Shown here: positions 1 to 7,585 of the stretch, in pieces
Layout: each line of letters starts with the position of its first letter
How positions within the stretch are numbered: position 1 is the stretch's first letter
Assembly (NCBI GenBank): GCA_000961805.1
Contig: LADV01000281.1
Span: forward strand, 1-16,102
Length of the DNA stretch: 16,102 nt
Reading direction: 5' to 3'
DNA from: Peptococcaceae bacterium BRH_c23
GTDB taxonomy: Bacteria > Bacillota_B > Desulfitobacteriia > Desulfitobacteriales > Desulfitobacteriaceae
Program-made: the position numbers and the translations under genes
The notes under the pieces: generated by a model
Told to the model about the DNA's origin: nothing
Seen by the model: only the letters and a program-made list of their open reading frames with translations
Databases searched by the model: none

Positions 1-1
1 G

Positions 2-64
2 ATACGGGATATCAGGGTGATTGACATGACCACCAACGATCTCTACGATCCACCGGTGGCGTAA
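2..64 (+). CDS. C-terminal tail of an unrecognised protein (cut by window edge)
   Basis: An open frame enters from the left edge and ends in TAA. Its last residues read VIDMTTNDLYDPPVA. I do not recognise the family. Three things suggest a real gene end. The frame is open from the edge, a strong intrinsic terminator follows 17 bases after the stop, and a closely similar tail (TTNDLYDPP) recurs at 1405-1446 with several synonymous differences, as expected of a conserved coding sequence. Only about 20 residues are visible, so nothing can be said about function. Confidence 0.45.
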   Translation: MRDIRVIDMTTNDLYDPPVA

Positions 65-81
65 GCAATTTGCCCACAGAA

Positions 82-132
82 AAGGAGGCGCCTTTTGAAC
101 TGCACTCAGTTCTTTAGGCGCCTCCTTCTTTT
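82..132. terminator. Strong, probably bidirectional intrinsic terminator
   Basis: The 11-base arms AAGGAGGCGCC (82-92) and GGCGCCTCCTT (117-127) are perfectly complementary. A second pair, GAACTG (97-102) and CAGTTC (107-112), extends the hairpin inside the loop. A T-rich run follows at 128-132, and TTTT also flanks the left arm when read from the minus strand. The element lies between the plus-strand tail ending at 64 and the minus-strand ferredoxin fragment ending at 159, so it can serve both converging genes. Confidence 0.88.
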
Positions 133-158
133 GTCTTCATTCCCGAACACTGGAAAAG

Positions 159-497
159 CTATAGATTCTTATCTTTTCTAAACTTCATTTGTAGTGCATT
201 TGTTGGGCACGTAGAGACACATAGTCCGCAACCATAACATCGGTTTACATCGAATCTCACTAAAGATCCTTCCATTTTCTGCGCTTCAAATACGCATCGT
301 TCAGTACAAATTCCACAGTCATTACATTTACTTTTATCCACATCTACAACATAATCGGCATGAGCAATAAGGTCAGGCCGGTTATATTTTTTTAAAAATT
401 CTATATCATGACAGCAGCATTTACAGCAACTGCATACAGCAAAAACATGTTGATCAGGATTATAAATTGTAAGATGTATAAGTCCAGGTTCGTACAT
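159..497 (-). pseudogene. C-terminal part of a two-[4Fe-4S] ferredoxin-type protein
   Basis: The 112 codons carry two classic ferredoxin clusters: C58-x2-C61-x2-C64-x3-C68 and C87-x2-C90-x2-C93-x3-C97. Ahead of them, near residues 22-29, is a Cys-rich VCSCCKCCC stretch. That layout is typical of the last third of larger clostridial 4Fe-4S proteins thought to pass electrons in anaerobic redox chains. From memory of the family, homologues have a further 100-plus residues before the Cys-rich block. Here they are missing, and sigma-factor coding sequence abuts directly. The ATG at 497 lies within the sigma frame and has no convincing ribosome site. I therefore read this as an N-terminally deleted remnant rather than a small ferredoxin, although the cluster region itself is undamaged. 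Confidence 0.75.
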
Positions 498-687
498 TAG
501 CCTCCCCGCGAAACTTATCGTAATTTTCTATGGCTTTTAAGAATGTTTCTTGAGTTAAGTCATCGGCATCCTCAGTATTACTGCACAGACGAAAAGCTAG
601 GTTAAAAATATACCGTTGATGTTTGGAGATAATTTCCTCCAAAACAGTAAAATGTTTAGAGTTCTCTACATTATCGGATTCAGTCAC
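460..687 (-). pseudogene. ECF sigma-70 factor, N-terminal region 2 only
   Basis: The true start is probably the GTG at 687 (VTESDNVEN...), because AGGAGG lies at 697-702 with a 9-base spacer; an ATG further up at 717 is less well placed. The protein shows sigma-70 region 2: HQRYIFNLAFRLCSN, then DADDLTQETFLKA, then KFRGEANVRTW. This part contacts core RNA polymerase and the -10 element. The match ends at VRTW and the frame closes seven codons later. Region 4, which reads the -35 element, is absent. A full ECF factor is roughly 160-200 residues, so about 60% is lost. The 3' end is fused to the ferredoxin tail, evidently by deletion. The product cannot be a working sigma factor. Confidence 0.8.
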
Positions 688-717
688 AATGATGAACCTC
701 CTATAAATTAGACGCAT

Positions 718-948
718 TTAATTTAAATTAGTTTCATGAAACTTATGGATATTTTTCAACTTCATGTCCACTGGTGTAATTTCATTAAGCCATTCAACTG
801 AAGCCACATACTCGGGACGAGGATCAGGGCTAATCCAAATCACCGTTTTGGCTGTAGCCCCTACTACATACGTCAGGATTTGCCCAAGGTGAGAATGATC
901 AGTTTCTTCCATCTGATTTTCAATGATTACAGTTACCATTAAGCTCAA
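718..948 (-). pseudogene. Fragment of a DUF4268-like / PD-(D/E)xK nuclease-like protein
   Basis: The stretch VTVIIENQMEETDHSHLGQ followed by ILTYVVGATAKTVIWIS and EWLNEITPVDM strongly resembles a segment near the start of proteins annotated with DUF4268. Those carry an IENQ-type variant of the PD-(D/E)xK nuclease core and are often found among restriction genes. Only this ~60-residue block is present, from what is normally a protein of 300 or more residues. The opening codon is a TTG (948), with GGGGGA a short way upstream. Both flanks are unrelated gene scraps. The family name is from memory and is the uncertain part; that it is a fragment is clear. Confidence 0.55.
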
Positions 949-1090
949 GTCCCCCGAAGAAGGGAAGAATCTCCGCTACTTTCGTCCTAGCTATGTTATC
1001 TATCGCGTTTATATACTTACTGATCTGCCGGGTAAACTGCTCTTGGCCCTCTTCTCAGGATTTCCAATTGGATTTTGAGCTGGGGACTCC

Positions 1091-1315
1091 TTAGCAAGTT
1101 CCACCCGTTTTCCCAAGGTGTTCCCCCACTAATTTCATAGCACAGAAACCACCACACATGGAACAGGCTTCCGCCCCCTCCTCGTTACGCTCTCCGCGGA
1201 TCCGGCGAGCTGTTGGAGGATCAATGGACAATTCAATTTGTTTGTTCCAATCCAAGGCTTTACGAGCCTGAGCCATAGCTAAATCCCACTCCCGTGCACC
1301 CTTAACCCCAGTCAC
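1091..1315 (-). pseudogene. thiC: Last 74 codons of phosphomethylpyrimidine synthase (ThiC)
   Basis: GVKGAREWDLAMAQARKALDW and QIELSIDPPTARRIR are the conserved C-terminal region of ThiC. This radical-SAM enzyme rearranges aminoimidazole ribotide to the thiamine pyrimidine. The cluster-binding cysteines are present as C51-x2-C54-x3-C58 (CSMCGGFC). Spacing in E. coli is x2/x4; I believe the shorter form occurs in clostridial ThiC but cannot check. The natural C-terminus (GKTGGTC, then TAA) seems preserved. The N-terminal ~350 residues, including the barrel that binds substrate, are gone: upstream of codon 3 the sequence turns into a palindrome at 1322-1340 and unrelated DNA. No function is expected. 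Confidence 0.85.
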
Positions 1316-1321
1316 TATTCA

Positions 1322-1340
1322 GCGAAACGTGTCGTTTCGC
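1322..1340. repeat. Short perfect inverted repeat at the thiC breakpoint
   Basis: GCGAAACG (1322-1329), a 3-base spacer and CGTTTCGC (1333-1340) form a perfect 8-base-pair hairpin. It lies just 5' of the point where thiC homology begins, so it marks the recombination boundary. It has no T-run, so it is not a typical terminator. It may be a remnant of a mobile-element end or a REP-like site. Confidence 0.5.
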
Positions 1341-1404
1341 GAAGGGTCCTGGAACTTACGCGGAACGACAATTAATGACGCCTCATAAGCAGTTCCGCCG
1401 AGTA

Positions 1405-1446
1405 GGTACCACGACCAACGACCTCTACGACCCGCCGCAAGTTTAG
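1405..1446 (+). pseudogene. Second copy of the unknown C-terminal tail (TTNDLYDPP)
   Basis: The frame reads GTTTNDLYDPPQV and then TAG. It matches the tail at 2-64 in nine consecutive residues, with synonymous codon changes (GAT/GAC, CCA/CCG). The two are therefore diverged paralogues and not a recent duplication. Upstream, the frame loses similarity within a few codons. From 1447 to 1646 I see no credible gene; a plus-strand frame there has protein-unlike composition. Confidence 0.45.
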
Positions 1447-1646
1447 GTGGAGCCAAAAAAAGAACGGCGGCCGCGTGGCTGCCACTTCTCGCCTAACTTG
1501 TGGCAAGACAAACTAAGCGCCGGCATATACCTAGACCGGCCCATGCTCCGGACCTCTGATCATCCTGCAGAGAAACATTCGCAGGAGAAACCTCCTCCAA
1601 GAAAAGTCCACTGCCGTCACTTTACAGCCCAGCAGAATAGGCCAGT

Positions 1647-1832
1647 TTAAGGTAAATTTCGAGGGATAGCAGCGCCAAACTGAAGAAATGTACTTAGATA
1701 GTAAAGACAGTGAATTTGTTCTTCTGAAGTCATGCAAGGATTCAGACCGCCCAGGAAAGCAAGAATAATTGGAAGTGTTAAATAGCCCCCACCTAGGATT
1801 AGATGGGAGCTATAACTATTTAACTTCTTCAC
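1647..1832 (-). CDS. Doubtful short hydrophobic ORF, possibly a membrane-protein scrap
   Basis: A GTG-started frame of 61 codons. Its residues 10-30 (HLILGGGYLTLPIILAFLGGL) could form one membrane helix. The frame stays open and hydrophobic upstream of the GTG (AGIAIA), overlapping the region just after the DUF3427 stop. No family is recognised and no clear ribosome site is seen. It could be chance, or the relic of a transporter segment. Confidence 0.2.
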   Translation of the reverse strand: MKKLNSYSSHLILGGGYLTLPIILAFLGGLNPCMTSEEQIHCLYYLSTFLQFGAAIPRNLP

Positions 1833-1867
1833 GGCAATGGCAATCCCTGCGCAATAACAGCAGAAAT

Positions 1868-2698
1868 TTAAACTTTAACCGTCTTCTTCATCACAAACCC
1901 CGGCAGCGGCTCTTTCATCTTCCAGACAATACTGATCGGTGCTGAGCCATAATGGCTTTGAAAATCGGCAAAGCCAAGACAAGTAAAGGTCGCGGCAAAA
2001 GCCCCCTCTATCTTATACTCCCTCACAAAAAACAACACGTTCCCACCACTGGTTACTTGGTTAAGATACCTCTGCCCTGTCAGCGATTCCTCGGTCGTTC
2101 GACTTTGAGACTGCCAATGAAATAGCTCTTCACTGATGGAATAATCCTGATACATCGTTGACGGGGAATAATCCTTTTCAGACTTGTTCAAGGTCACGAA
2201 AAAGACATCCAGCTTATTTTCAGCTAGGTAGAGAACTCCTTCCCGGAAAGAGCTCCTCTTTTGTTCCGTATGTTTTCCCAAAGCCACTAAAATCTGATCA
2301 AACGTATAAGCACAATATAAGTCGAGTGGGTATTCATTCTCAAATCCAACCAACGGCCTATCTACAAAATTGATGTTGCCGAACTGATAGTCCAGCAAAT
2401 CCATCAGTTCTTGGTAAAGCCGTGGATCATTAATGACCCAATATATCGCCTCTTCAATAGAAGCAAACCTATTTCCTAGATCACTAAGCCCCTTGCCCCA
2501 CAAGGTATAGTGAACCATGGTTAGCATTGTCCGTTCCACGCTGGTCAACGAATACAATAAAGAACCTTCACCTAAAAGAATTTGCGGCAGGATCTTCTGC
2601 ATAAAATTAATCCAGCGCCTGGAATTCACCAAAGACAATCTTCCCAGTGCTGAGGCAAGCAATCTTTCCCGCTCTGTATCTACCTGATATCCCTTGAG
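1868..2698 (-). pseudogene. DUF3427 C-terminal part of the split PLD-helicase gene
   Basis: This is the 3' portion of the gene whose 5' part lies at 2680-4902. The conserved DUF3427 blocks are all present in order: YPLDLYCAYTFDQILVAL, FREGVLYL, DVFFVTLNKSEKDYSPSTMY, LFHWQSQSRT, TGQRYLNQ, ending SIVWKMKEPLPGF. In the correct frame the protein continues upstream past the ATG at 2662 as YQVDTERERLLASALGRL, which joins the helicase part with one missing base. DUF3427 regularly caps helicases of this COG1061/COG3886 type; its own role is unknown. Separate translation from 2662 is conceivable, but no good ribosome site is visible, so a broken single gene is more likely. Confidence 0.85.
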
Positions 2699-4902
2699 AA
2701 ACCAGCCTGAGCCGCCAGTCCGACAACCGTTACCTTTTTGCTATAGACATCTTGGGGTGTTACATAATAACCCTCGAAAAACTCCCTGACCTTTAGCTCA
2801 TGTTTGATTTCCATAAAGTCATATAGCTTGCTGATCAAATTGCGCTTAGTATTAACCGCATTTCGGATGTTCTCTAGAATATAGTCCTGGGCTTGTTTCT
2901 CTAATTGGATCGAGCATCCCCTCGGCACATTAGAAAAGCCATGCTTGATTTCATGTTCGACTGTTTTCCGAGTCCTTGATAACAACGCTTTAAACCGATC
3001 TTCAAACGAATACTTCTTGTGAGCTTGGCCCACAAAATCCAATACCGTGAGGGCTTCTTTCCCATCGCTTAGCCTTAAACCACGACCCAACTGCTGCAAA
3101 AAGACAGTTAAACTTTCTGTAGGGCGCAGGAACAGAACCGTATTCACCTCAGGAATATCAATTCCTTCATCATTTATGTCCACCACAAAAACGAACTTGA
3201 TTTCCTTCGTTACCAGGCGGCGCTTCACATTATCTCTAACACCGTCATCCGATTCCGAAACCAGAAATTCCGAAGGAATCCCGGATTTGTTAAAGATCTC
3301 GGACATGAATTCTGCATGCTTCTTCGTAAGACAAAATCCAATTCCGATGATGTCCGAACGTTCTAGGCAATATCTTTCAATCGCACTAATGATATTCCCA
3401 ACGCGTTTAACTGCGACCGCTCGTTCAAAAACAAAGAGGTTTTCAATTTCCCGCTCATCATATTTTCCCGCAACCCACCGCACTTGACTTAGGTCAACAT
3501 TATCCGTCACACCGAAATAATGAAAGGGACTAAGCAGTTTTCGTTCAATCGCTTCCCATAACCTGATTTCGGCCGCAATCCGGCCCTCGAAATACGCATA
3601 GATGCTTCGTCCATCCGCTCTCTCCGAAGTTGCCGTCAGTCCCAATAAGATCTTCGGTCTGTAGTAGTCTAATAGTTCTTGATAAGATGGAGCCGCAGCA
3701 TGGTGGAATTCGTCAATCACGATATAATCATAGAAATCCGGCGTGGTGATCTCTGTCAGTTCTTTAGAGTTGAAGGATTGGATGGAGACAAACAAATGAT
3801 CAAAACTATCGGGTTTTAGTCCTCCGACCATCATCGAGCTAAAGTTTAGATCTTTGAGGATTCCTCGAAAGCAAGCTAGACTCTGACTTAAAATTTCCTT
3901 CCGATGAGCGACAACGAGCAATTTATTCGGTTCGCCTGGGTTCGCCCTGCAAAAGTCCCGGTAGTCAAAGGCGGCAATCACCGTCTTACCAGTACCCGTG
4001 GCAGCAACCACAAGGTTTTTAAGCGAGTGATGGACTTCCCGTTCCGCTTTCAATTTGTCCAGAATCTCCTGCTGATAATAATACGGTTTAATGTCAAAAT
4101 TGAAAGCAACATTACCCGCTTCATCCTGACTGGTTCTTCTCTCAGACTTTAAAGCATGTCTCAAACGCTCAGAATCGATCGCCGCAATAAAGGGTGTGAA
4201 CTCAGGATTATTCCAATACCCTTCAAACGTTGCTCTGATTTTCTCTAAAATATCCCCAGAGTCATATTGGGATAGCTTAATATTCCATTCCAACCCGCTG
4301 GTCATTGCTGACTCCGAAATATTGGACGATCCGATATAAACGGTACTGAATCCGGTATCTCTCCAAAAGATATACGTTTTGGCATGAAGGCGAGTCCGCT
4401 CCGTATCATAGGAAATATGTATTTCTGTATTGGACAGTTTACTGAGCTGCTCGACCGCTTTAAAATCTGTGGCTCCAAGATAGGAGGTCGTAATAACCCG
4501 CAGTTTTCCGCCACTGGCTGTGAACTGAGTCAGTTCATTGATGATCAGCCTTAAACCACTCCACTTGATGAAAGAAACGAGAAAATCAATCCTGTGACTA
4601 CTTAATATCTCTTTTTTGAGCTCTGAAACCATACTAGGCTCATGAACGGCACCGGTAAAGAGGGAGTTCTCGGAAATCGACGTGTCTGGTCTGACGACCT
4701 TTTCAGCACCTAGCAAGACAATTTGTTTGCTTGCTTTTTTGTCCACCAAGGATAACAAGATTTGCGCATCTTGCTGGATGAGGAAACTTTTGACCCTTTT
4801 CAAGGTCGCTTCATCTTTTTTAAAACTAAAGCTTCCTTCTAAATGAAAATTCAACTGGCCCCTTACATCGCCCGCAATGCATTTCACAATTTGGAGTAGC
4901 AA
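2680..4902 (-). pseudogene. PLD-family nuclease + superfamily 2 helicase (5' part of a frameshifted gene)
   Basis: The 740 codons hold, in order, a PLD/HKD-like nuclease domain and a superfamily 2 helicase. The nuclease domain covers about residues 85-240, with HAK at 173-175 and GSSN at 191-194. Helicase motifs are Walker A ATGTGKT (301-307), DEFHH (397-401), TAT (423-425), NDEGIDIPE (577-585) and QQLGRGLR (603-610). Homologues carry DUF3427 after this; here the frame ends early at AGFSRDIR. One extra T in the TTT run (plus-strand AAA, 2699-2701) would restore AGFLKGYQVD and reading into DUF3427. The 5' end is also suspect. The first usable codon is a TTG at 4902 just after an in-frame TAA, and family members usually have more residues before this point. 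Such proteins are thought to process DNA, possibly in defence. The N-terminal fragment would keep all helicase motifs if translated. Confidence 0.88.
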
Positions 4903-4961
4903 TGAGCATTTGTTTTATTCTTTCTGTCACCGAGTACAAGCTAAACAATAAGTTGATAAGT

Positions 4962-4976
4962 TGGTGTCAGGCACCA
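4962..4976. repeat. Short REP-like palindrome TGGTGTCAGGCACCA
   Basis: TGGTG and CACCA flank a 5-base centre. The element sits in the 91-base gap between the DUF5131 stop and the helicase start. It shares the core CAGGYACC with sites at 7747-7756 and 8352-8361. It has no T-run directly after it, so a REP-type element is preferred over a terminator. Confidence 0.45.
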
Positions 4977-4993
4977 GGGTTCTTAATGAAAAA

Positions 4994-5710
4994 TCATTTG
5001 GCACCGATTTCAGGCATAGCATCCCAAGTTTGCCCAAGCAATAATCGACCATTTTTCTTTTTGTTTATCCCACCCCATTGTTTGAAATAGAAGCTAACCC
5101 CTTGATGATCACAATCATTCTTGATAGATAGGACCCACTCAAGATCGATCCTTCGGGCTTTGAGCCCGCTTTCTCCTCCAACAATTGCCCAGTCAATGCC
5201 CGTTAAATCGAGGCTCTTAACCTCATCTATAAGCGGTTCAAAGGAAATAAATCGGACCTTCGCATCCACTTTTCTCAAGGAATCTATCCGCTTCTTATAT
5301 TGGTCACTTTCAACGGTCACTCCTTGCCAGATGTTTGGGCTCCAAGTCAGATAAGGAGCCAATTCTGCAAGTCGTTCTGCTCTTTTAGTTAGAACTTGGA
5401 AGGTGTGCCAGGATGCTTTGTTCATAATACCAAATATCTTTTGGATAAACTCTAAAGGGATGTCTTCATGAAATAAATCCGACATTGAATTCACAAAAAT
5501 TAGAGAAGGTTTTTTCCACTTTAAAGGATCAATTAGACAATATTCGTGAAGTGCAACCTCAAATCCATTAACATATTTCTTATTACCCATTAACTTCAGA
5601 CGTTGGGCCATGACAGCAGCATAGCAGTTTTTACAGCCATCAGATATCTTCGTACATCCAGTTACTGGATTCCAGGTATTTTCCGTCCATTCAATTTTTG
5701 ATTTTGCCAT
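4994..5710 (-). CDS. Phage Gp37/Gp68 family (DUF5131) three-Cys-motif protein
   Basis: Intact protein of 238 residues, about the usual family length. The start MAKSKIEWTENTWNPVTGC is the family hallmark. The three-cysteine motif C19-x6-C26-x2-C29-Y fits an iron-sulfur site resembling that of radical-SAM-like enzymes. Further conserved blocks are FVNSMSDLFHE (72-82), QVLTKR (105-110), FISFEPL (154-160), IVGGESG (176-182) and FKQWGG (209-214). The reaction is unknown. The gene is 16 bases downstream of the restored tcmP stop and GGGG lies ahead of the ATG, so the two form an operon. Pairing of a three-Cys-motif protein with TcmP is a recognised gene association. This member looks functional although its partner is broken. 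Confidence 0.9.
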   Translation of the reverse strand: MAKSKIEWTENTWNPVTGCTKISDGCKNCYAAVMAQRLKLMGNKKYVNGFEVALHEYCLIDPLKWKKPSLIFVNSMSDLFHEDIPLEFIQKIFGIMNKASWHTFQVLTKRAERLAELAPYLTWSPNIWQGVTVESDQYKKRIDSLRKVDAKVRFISFEPLIDEVKSLDLTGIDWAIVGGESGLKARRIDLEWVLSIKNDCDHQGVSFYFKQWGGINKKKNGRLLLGQTWDAMPEIGAK

Positions 5711-5726
5711 GTTATCGCCCCGCTTC

Positions 5727-6404
5727 TAAAATAAACTCATCGTGTGTGTCAAAATATGATCCACCGCTTTTAGTGAAAGATTAGTTGCGGATGATGATGG
5801 ATTGCTTACAGCAAAGCACAGTAAAAATAACGGTGAATTGTTTTTGGATTTCGTAAGGTTAGAGGGTTTACGGAAACTCCTGGAAATATCGTTTTTAATC
5901 GTTTAAGTATGTAGCCTTTGATTTGGTCGATTGAGGCCCTTTCTAAATCAACTTCACCGAATAATGTCAGTTGGGGCGATTCTTTATATATTTCCTGTTC
6001 CCACATAGTAGTCCCCAATACTTGATGAAGTTTCAGCCTATGAGCTTCAGGGATATTTCCATGTCGAGGTAATACCCTATTAACTGCAGATAAAGGGAAA
6101 AGATACCAAACATCAAACGCTTTGGTGTTTGCTATAGAAGATAAAGAATCCCAATTCAAATTCATGGCATAAGGATCTAGGAAGATTACCCCGCGCCAAT
6201 AATTACTATACCACGAAAAGGAGTTTATTGTTTTCAAGAGTTGGTTACAGTCACCCTGCATGAATTCTATATTCTTATTTAGAGCCTTCTGATAAATATT
6301 GTCTTCTAACTTTTTCAGATATTCCTGATTACTGTCAATGAAAATATACCACTGATAAATCCATAACCGAATTCCGTTTACACCATCACCGAAGTTCTTA
6401 ATCT
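5727..6404 (-). pseudogene. tcmP: Three-Cys-motif partner protein TcmP, truncated and frameshifted
   Basis: The open frame (5806-6404, no start codon at its 5' end) contains WYIFIDSNQEYLKKLEDN, then FMQGDCNQLL, then VIFLDPYAMNLNWDSL, FDVWYLFPLSAVNRVLPRHG, PQLTLFGE and KTIFPGVSVNPLTLRNPK. These are TcmP blocks; DPYAMNLNW resembles a methyltransferase-fold catalytic loop (inference). The frame then drifts to RYFYCALL and a stop. One extra base in the T5 run at 5841-5845 gives NSPLFLLCFAVSNPSSSAT and continues to a natural TAG at 5727. The N-terminal part, expected to hold the nucleotide-binding loop, is missing: an in-frame TGA lies at about 6405 and threonine aldolase debris follows. So it is damaged at both ends and probably inactive. 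Confidence 0.8.
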
Positions 6405-6470
6405 CTTCTCAAACACCTTATTCCCCTTTTCCTCCGCAAACGAAGTCGAATGCGTTCATCTATACTTGAC

Positions 6471-6593
6471 TTAATTCATAAGGCACGAAAAAATAGAAAA
6501 CTGATGGGTGGAGGGCTTCGTCAAGCGGGTATTCTGGCAGCCTGCACCAGCTTCTTTGCCATGACATCTATTTGCCTTTCATCAGTGCTGTAA
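6471..6593 (+). pseudogene. Scrap of low-specificity L-threonine aldolase
   Basis: The plus-strand frame LIHKARKNRKLMGGGLRQAG followed by ILAAC is the well-conserved segment of PLP-dependent low-specificity threonine aldolases, where RKxxGGGxRQAGxLAA occurs just after the cofactor lysine region. Similarity covers about 25 codons, fading after ILAAC; the frame then stops with TAA. Nothing upstream restores the PLP-binding half. It is a recombination leftover wedged between the truncated tcmP and the toxin-antitoxin promoter. Confidence 0.6.
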
Positions 6594-6618
6594 TTTACGC
6601 TATATGGTAATGTATAAA

Positions 6619-6647
6619 TTGATATTTACTCAAAATCATGATAAAAT
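6619..6647 (+). promoter_or_regulatory. Sigma-A-type promoter of the toxin-antitoxin operon
   Basis: TTGATA (6619-6624) and TAAAAT (6642-6647) are separated by exactly 17 bases in an AT-rich stretch, 36 bases ahead of the antitoxin ATG. The palindrome TATGCATA (6649-6656) overlaps the expected transcription start. It could be an operator for autorepression by the antitoxin, as is usual for Phd/YefM systems; that part is inference. Confidence 0.75.
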
Positions 6648-6682
6648 ATATGCATAAATATTGAGAACGAGGAGTGAGGAAT

Positions 6683-6955
6683 ATGCCAAATATTCGTCCC
6701 ATCTCTGATTTGCGCAATAATGCTAACGAGATTTCTGAATTCTGCCATAATGAACGCCAACCTGTGTTCATAACTAAGAACGGCAAAGGGGATATGGTGG
6801 TGATGAGTATCGAAACTTATGAGCAACAGCAAACTTTAATTGAACTCTATAGCAAGCTGGCTGAAGCTGAGGTTGAGATTGCAAACGGTGCAGAAGGAAA
6901 GGACTTTTTTGAAGTGACCAAAAAGTTGAGGGCTTATGTCCATGGAAAAGTATGA
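6683..6955 (+). CDS. Phd/YefM-family antitoxin
   Basis: The protein starts MPNIRPISDLRNNANEISEF, which is the signature N-terminus of Phd/YefM antitoxins: a DNA-binding fold beginning with the IRPxSDLRNN segment. PVFITKNGKGDMVVMSIETYE completes the folded domain. The last ~40 residues are charged and helical, as expected for the toxin-neutralising tail. I choose the ATG at 6683 over the GTG at 6674: AGGAG at 6670-6674 lies 8 bases ahead of it. The 3' end overlaps the toxin ORF by 20 bases, indicating translational coupling. It should neutralise the RelE/ParE toxin and repress the shared promoter. No damage is visible. Confidence 0.92.
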   Translation: MPNIRPISDLRNNANEISEFCHNERQPVFITKNGKGDMVVMSIETYEQQQTLIELYSKLAEAEVEIANGAEGKDFFEVTKKLRAYVHGKV

Positions 6956-7244
6956 ATTGAAGATATTTCCCTCAGCCGAGCAAGATCTAAAGGATGTTAT
7001 TAATTATCTAAATGAGTTTTCACCGCAGGCTGCTCTTAAAATCTATGATGAAATTGTCGCTGGCATCGCTTCTCTTGAACAAATGCCCATGCGCTGTTCA
7101 TTGGCAAAGAATACTGTGCTTCGTGCCAAACAATACCGTTTGCTGTTGGTGCAGAACTATGTAGTATTCTTTATTGTAAACGGCAACGTAGTACAAATAC
7201 GGCGAATACTATATGGTCGAAGGCAATACGAATTCTTGTTATAA
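6936..7244 (+). CDS. RelE/ParE-family toxin
   Basis: The 102-residue protein has the RelE/ParE plan: an initial strand (YELKIFPSAEQDLKDVINYL), two helices, then strands with MPMRCSL and QYRLLLVQNYVVFFIVNGNVVQIRRILYGRRQYEFLL. The end pattern VxIxRILYGRR is typical of the ParE/RelE superfamily. Members either cut ribosome-bound mRNA or poison gyrase; which applies here cannot be read from sequence. Candidate starts are the ATGs at 6936 and 6942; both lie inside the antitoxin gene, giving a coupled operon. The pair is the only complete plus-strand transcription unit and appears intact amid debris. Confidence 0.92.
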   Translation: MSMEKYELKIFPSAEQDLKDVINYLNEFSPQAALKIYDEIVAGIASLEQMPMRCSLAKNTVLRAKQYRLLLVQNYVVFFIVNGNVVQIRRILYGRRQYEFLL

Positions 7245-7398
7245 AATTATCGGTTGTTTGATAGGTGACTGCCAGAACGTAAAAGTATGATAAGCAAATA
7301 ATGGATAAACCCAGGGTTTTAAATCAATTAAGCCTACATTATGAACTAAATAACCATATCCAACACTGAAAGCCCCAAATCCTAAGACACACGCGTAT

Positions 7399-7513
7399 CG
7401 AGTTCGTTCTGTATCATAGGAAATATGTATTTCCGTATTGGTCAATTTACTGAGCTGCTCGACCGCTTTTCAAGGTCGCTTCATCCTTTTTAAAACTAAA
7501 GCTCCCTTTTTAA
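7399..7513 (-). pseudogene. Internally deleted scrap of a second PLD-helicase gene
   Basis: The DNA at 7399-7469 matches 4391-4461 (codons for NTEIHISYDTERTR and neighbours) with a few substitutions. From 7471 it matches 4801-4842 instead, near the gene's 5' end. About 340 bases of the gene are therefore missing between the two pieces. The differences are scattered, so this is a diverged paralogue and not a recent copy. It encodes nothing functional. Downstream on the minus strand (7250-7398) the frame reads a Trp/Tyr-rich hydrophobic peptide of unknown origin. Confidence 0.85.
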
Positions 7514-7585
7514 ATATACTCTGTAATATACAGCAAAATCCCGTTGCATAAATTAACTCGTTCTCTAACGATGGTATCCCCTTGG

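Noticed and set aside
1447..1650. Plus-strand ORF of 67 codons
   Set aside because: Composition rich in Pro, Arg and His with no hydrophobic core, no ribosome site, and unrelated to neighbours; looks like chance.
1531..1737. Minus-strand ORF of 68 codons
   Set aside because: Overlaps another weak ORF, has no ribosome site or recognisable domain.
2662..2701. Programmed ribosomal frameshifting in the PLD-helicase gene
   Set aside because: No slippery heptamer, downstream pseudoknot or upstream Shine-Dalgarno stimulator evident; a one-base indel in TTT is simpler.
3047..3487. Plus-strand 146-codon ORF inside the helicase gene
   Set aside because: It lies opposite clear helicase motifs and is Ser/Arg-rich, typical of an antisense shadow.
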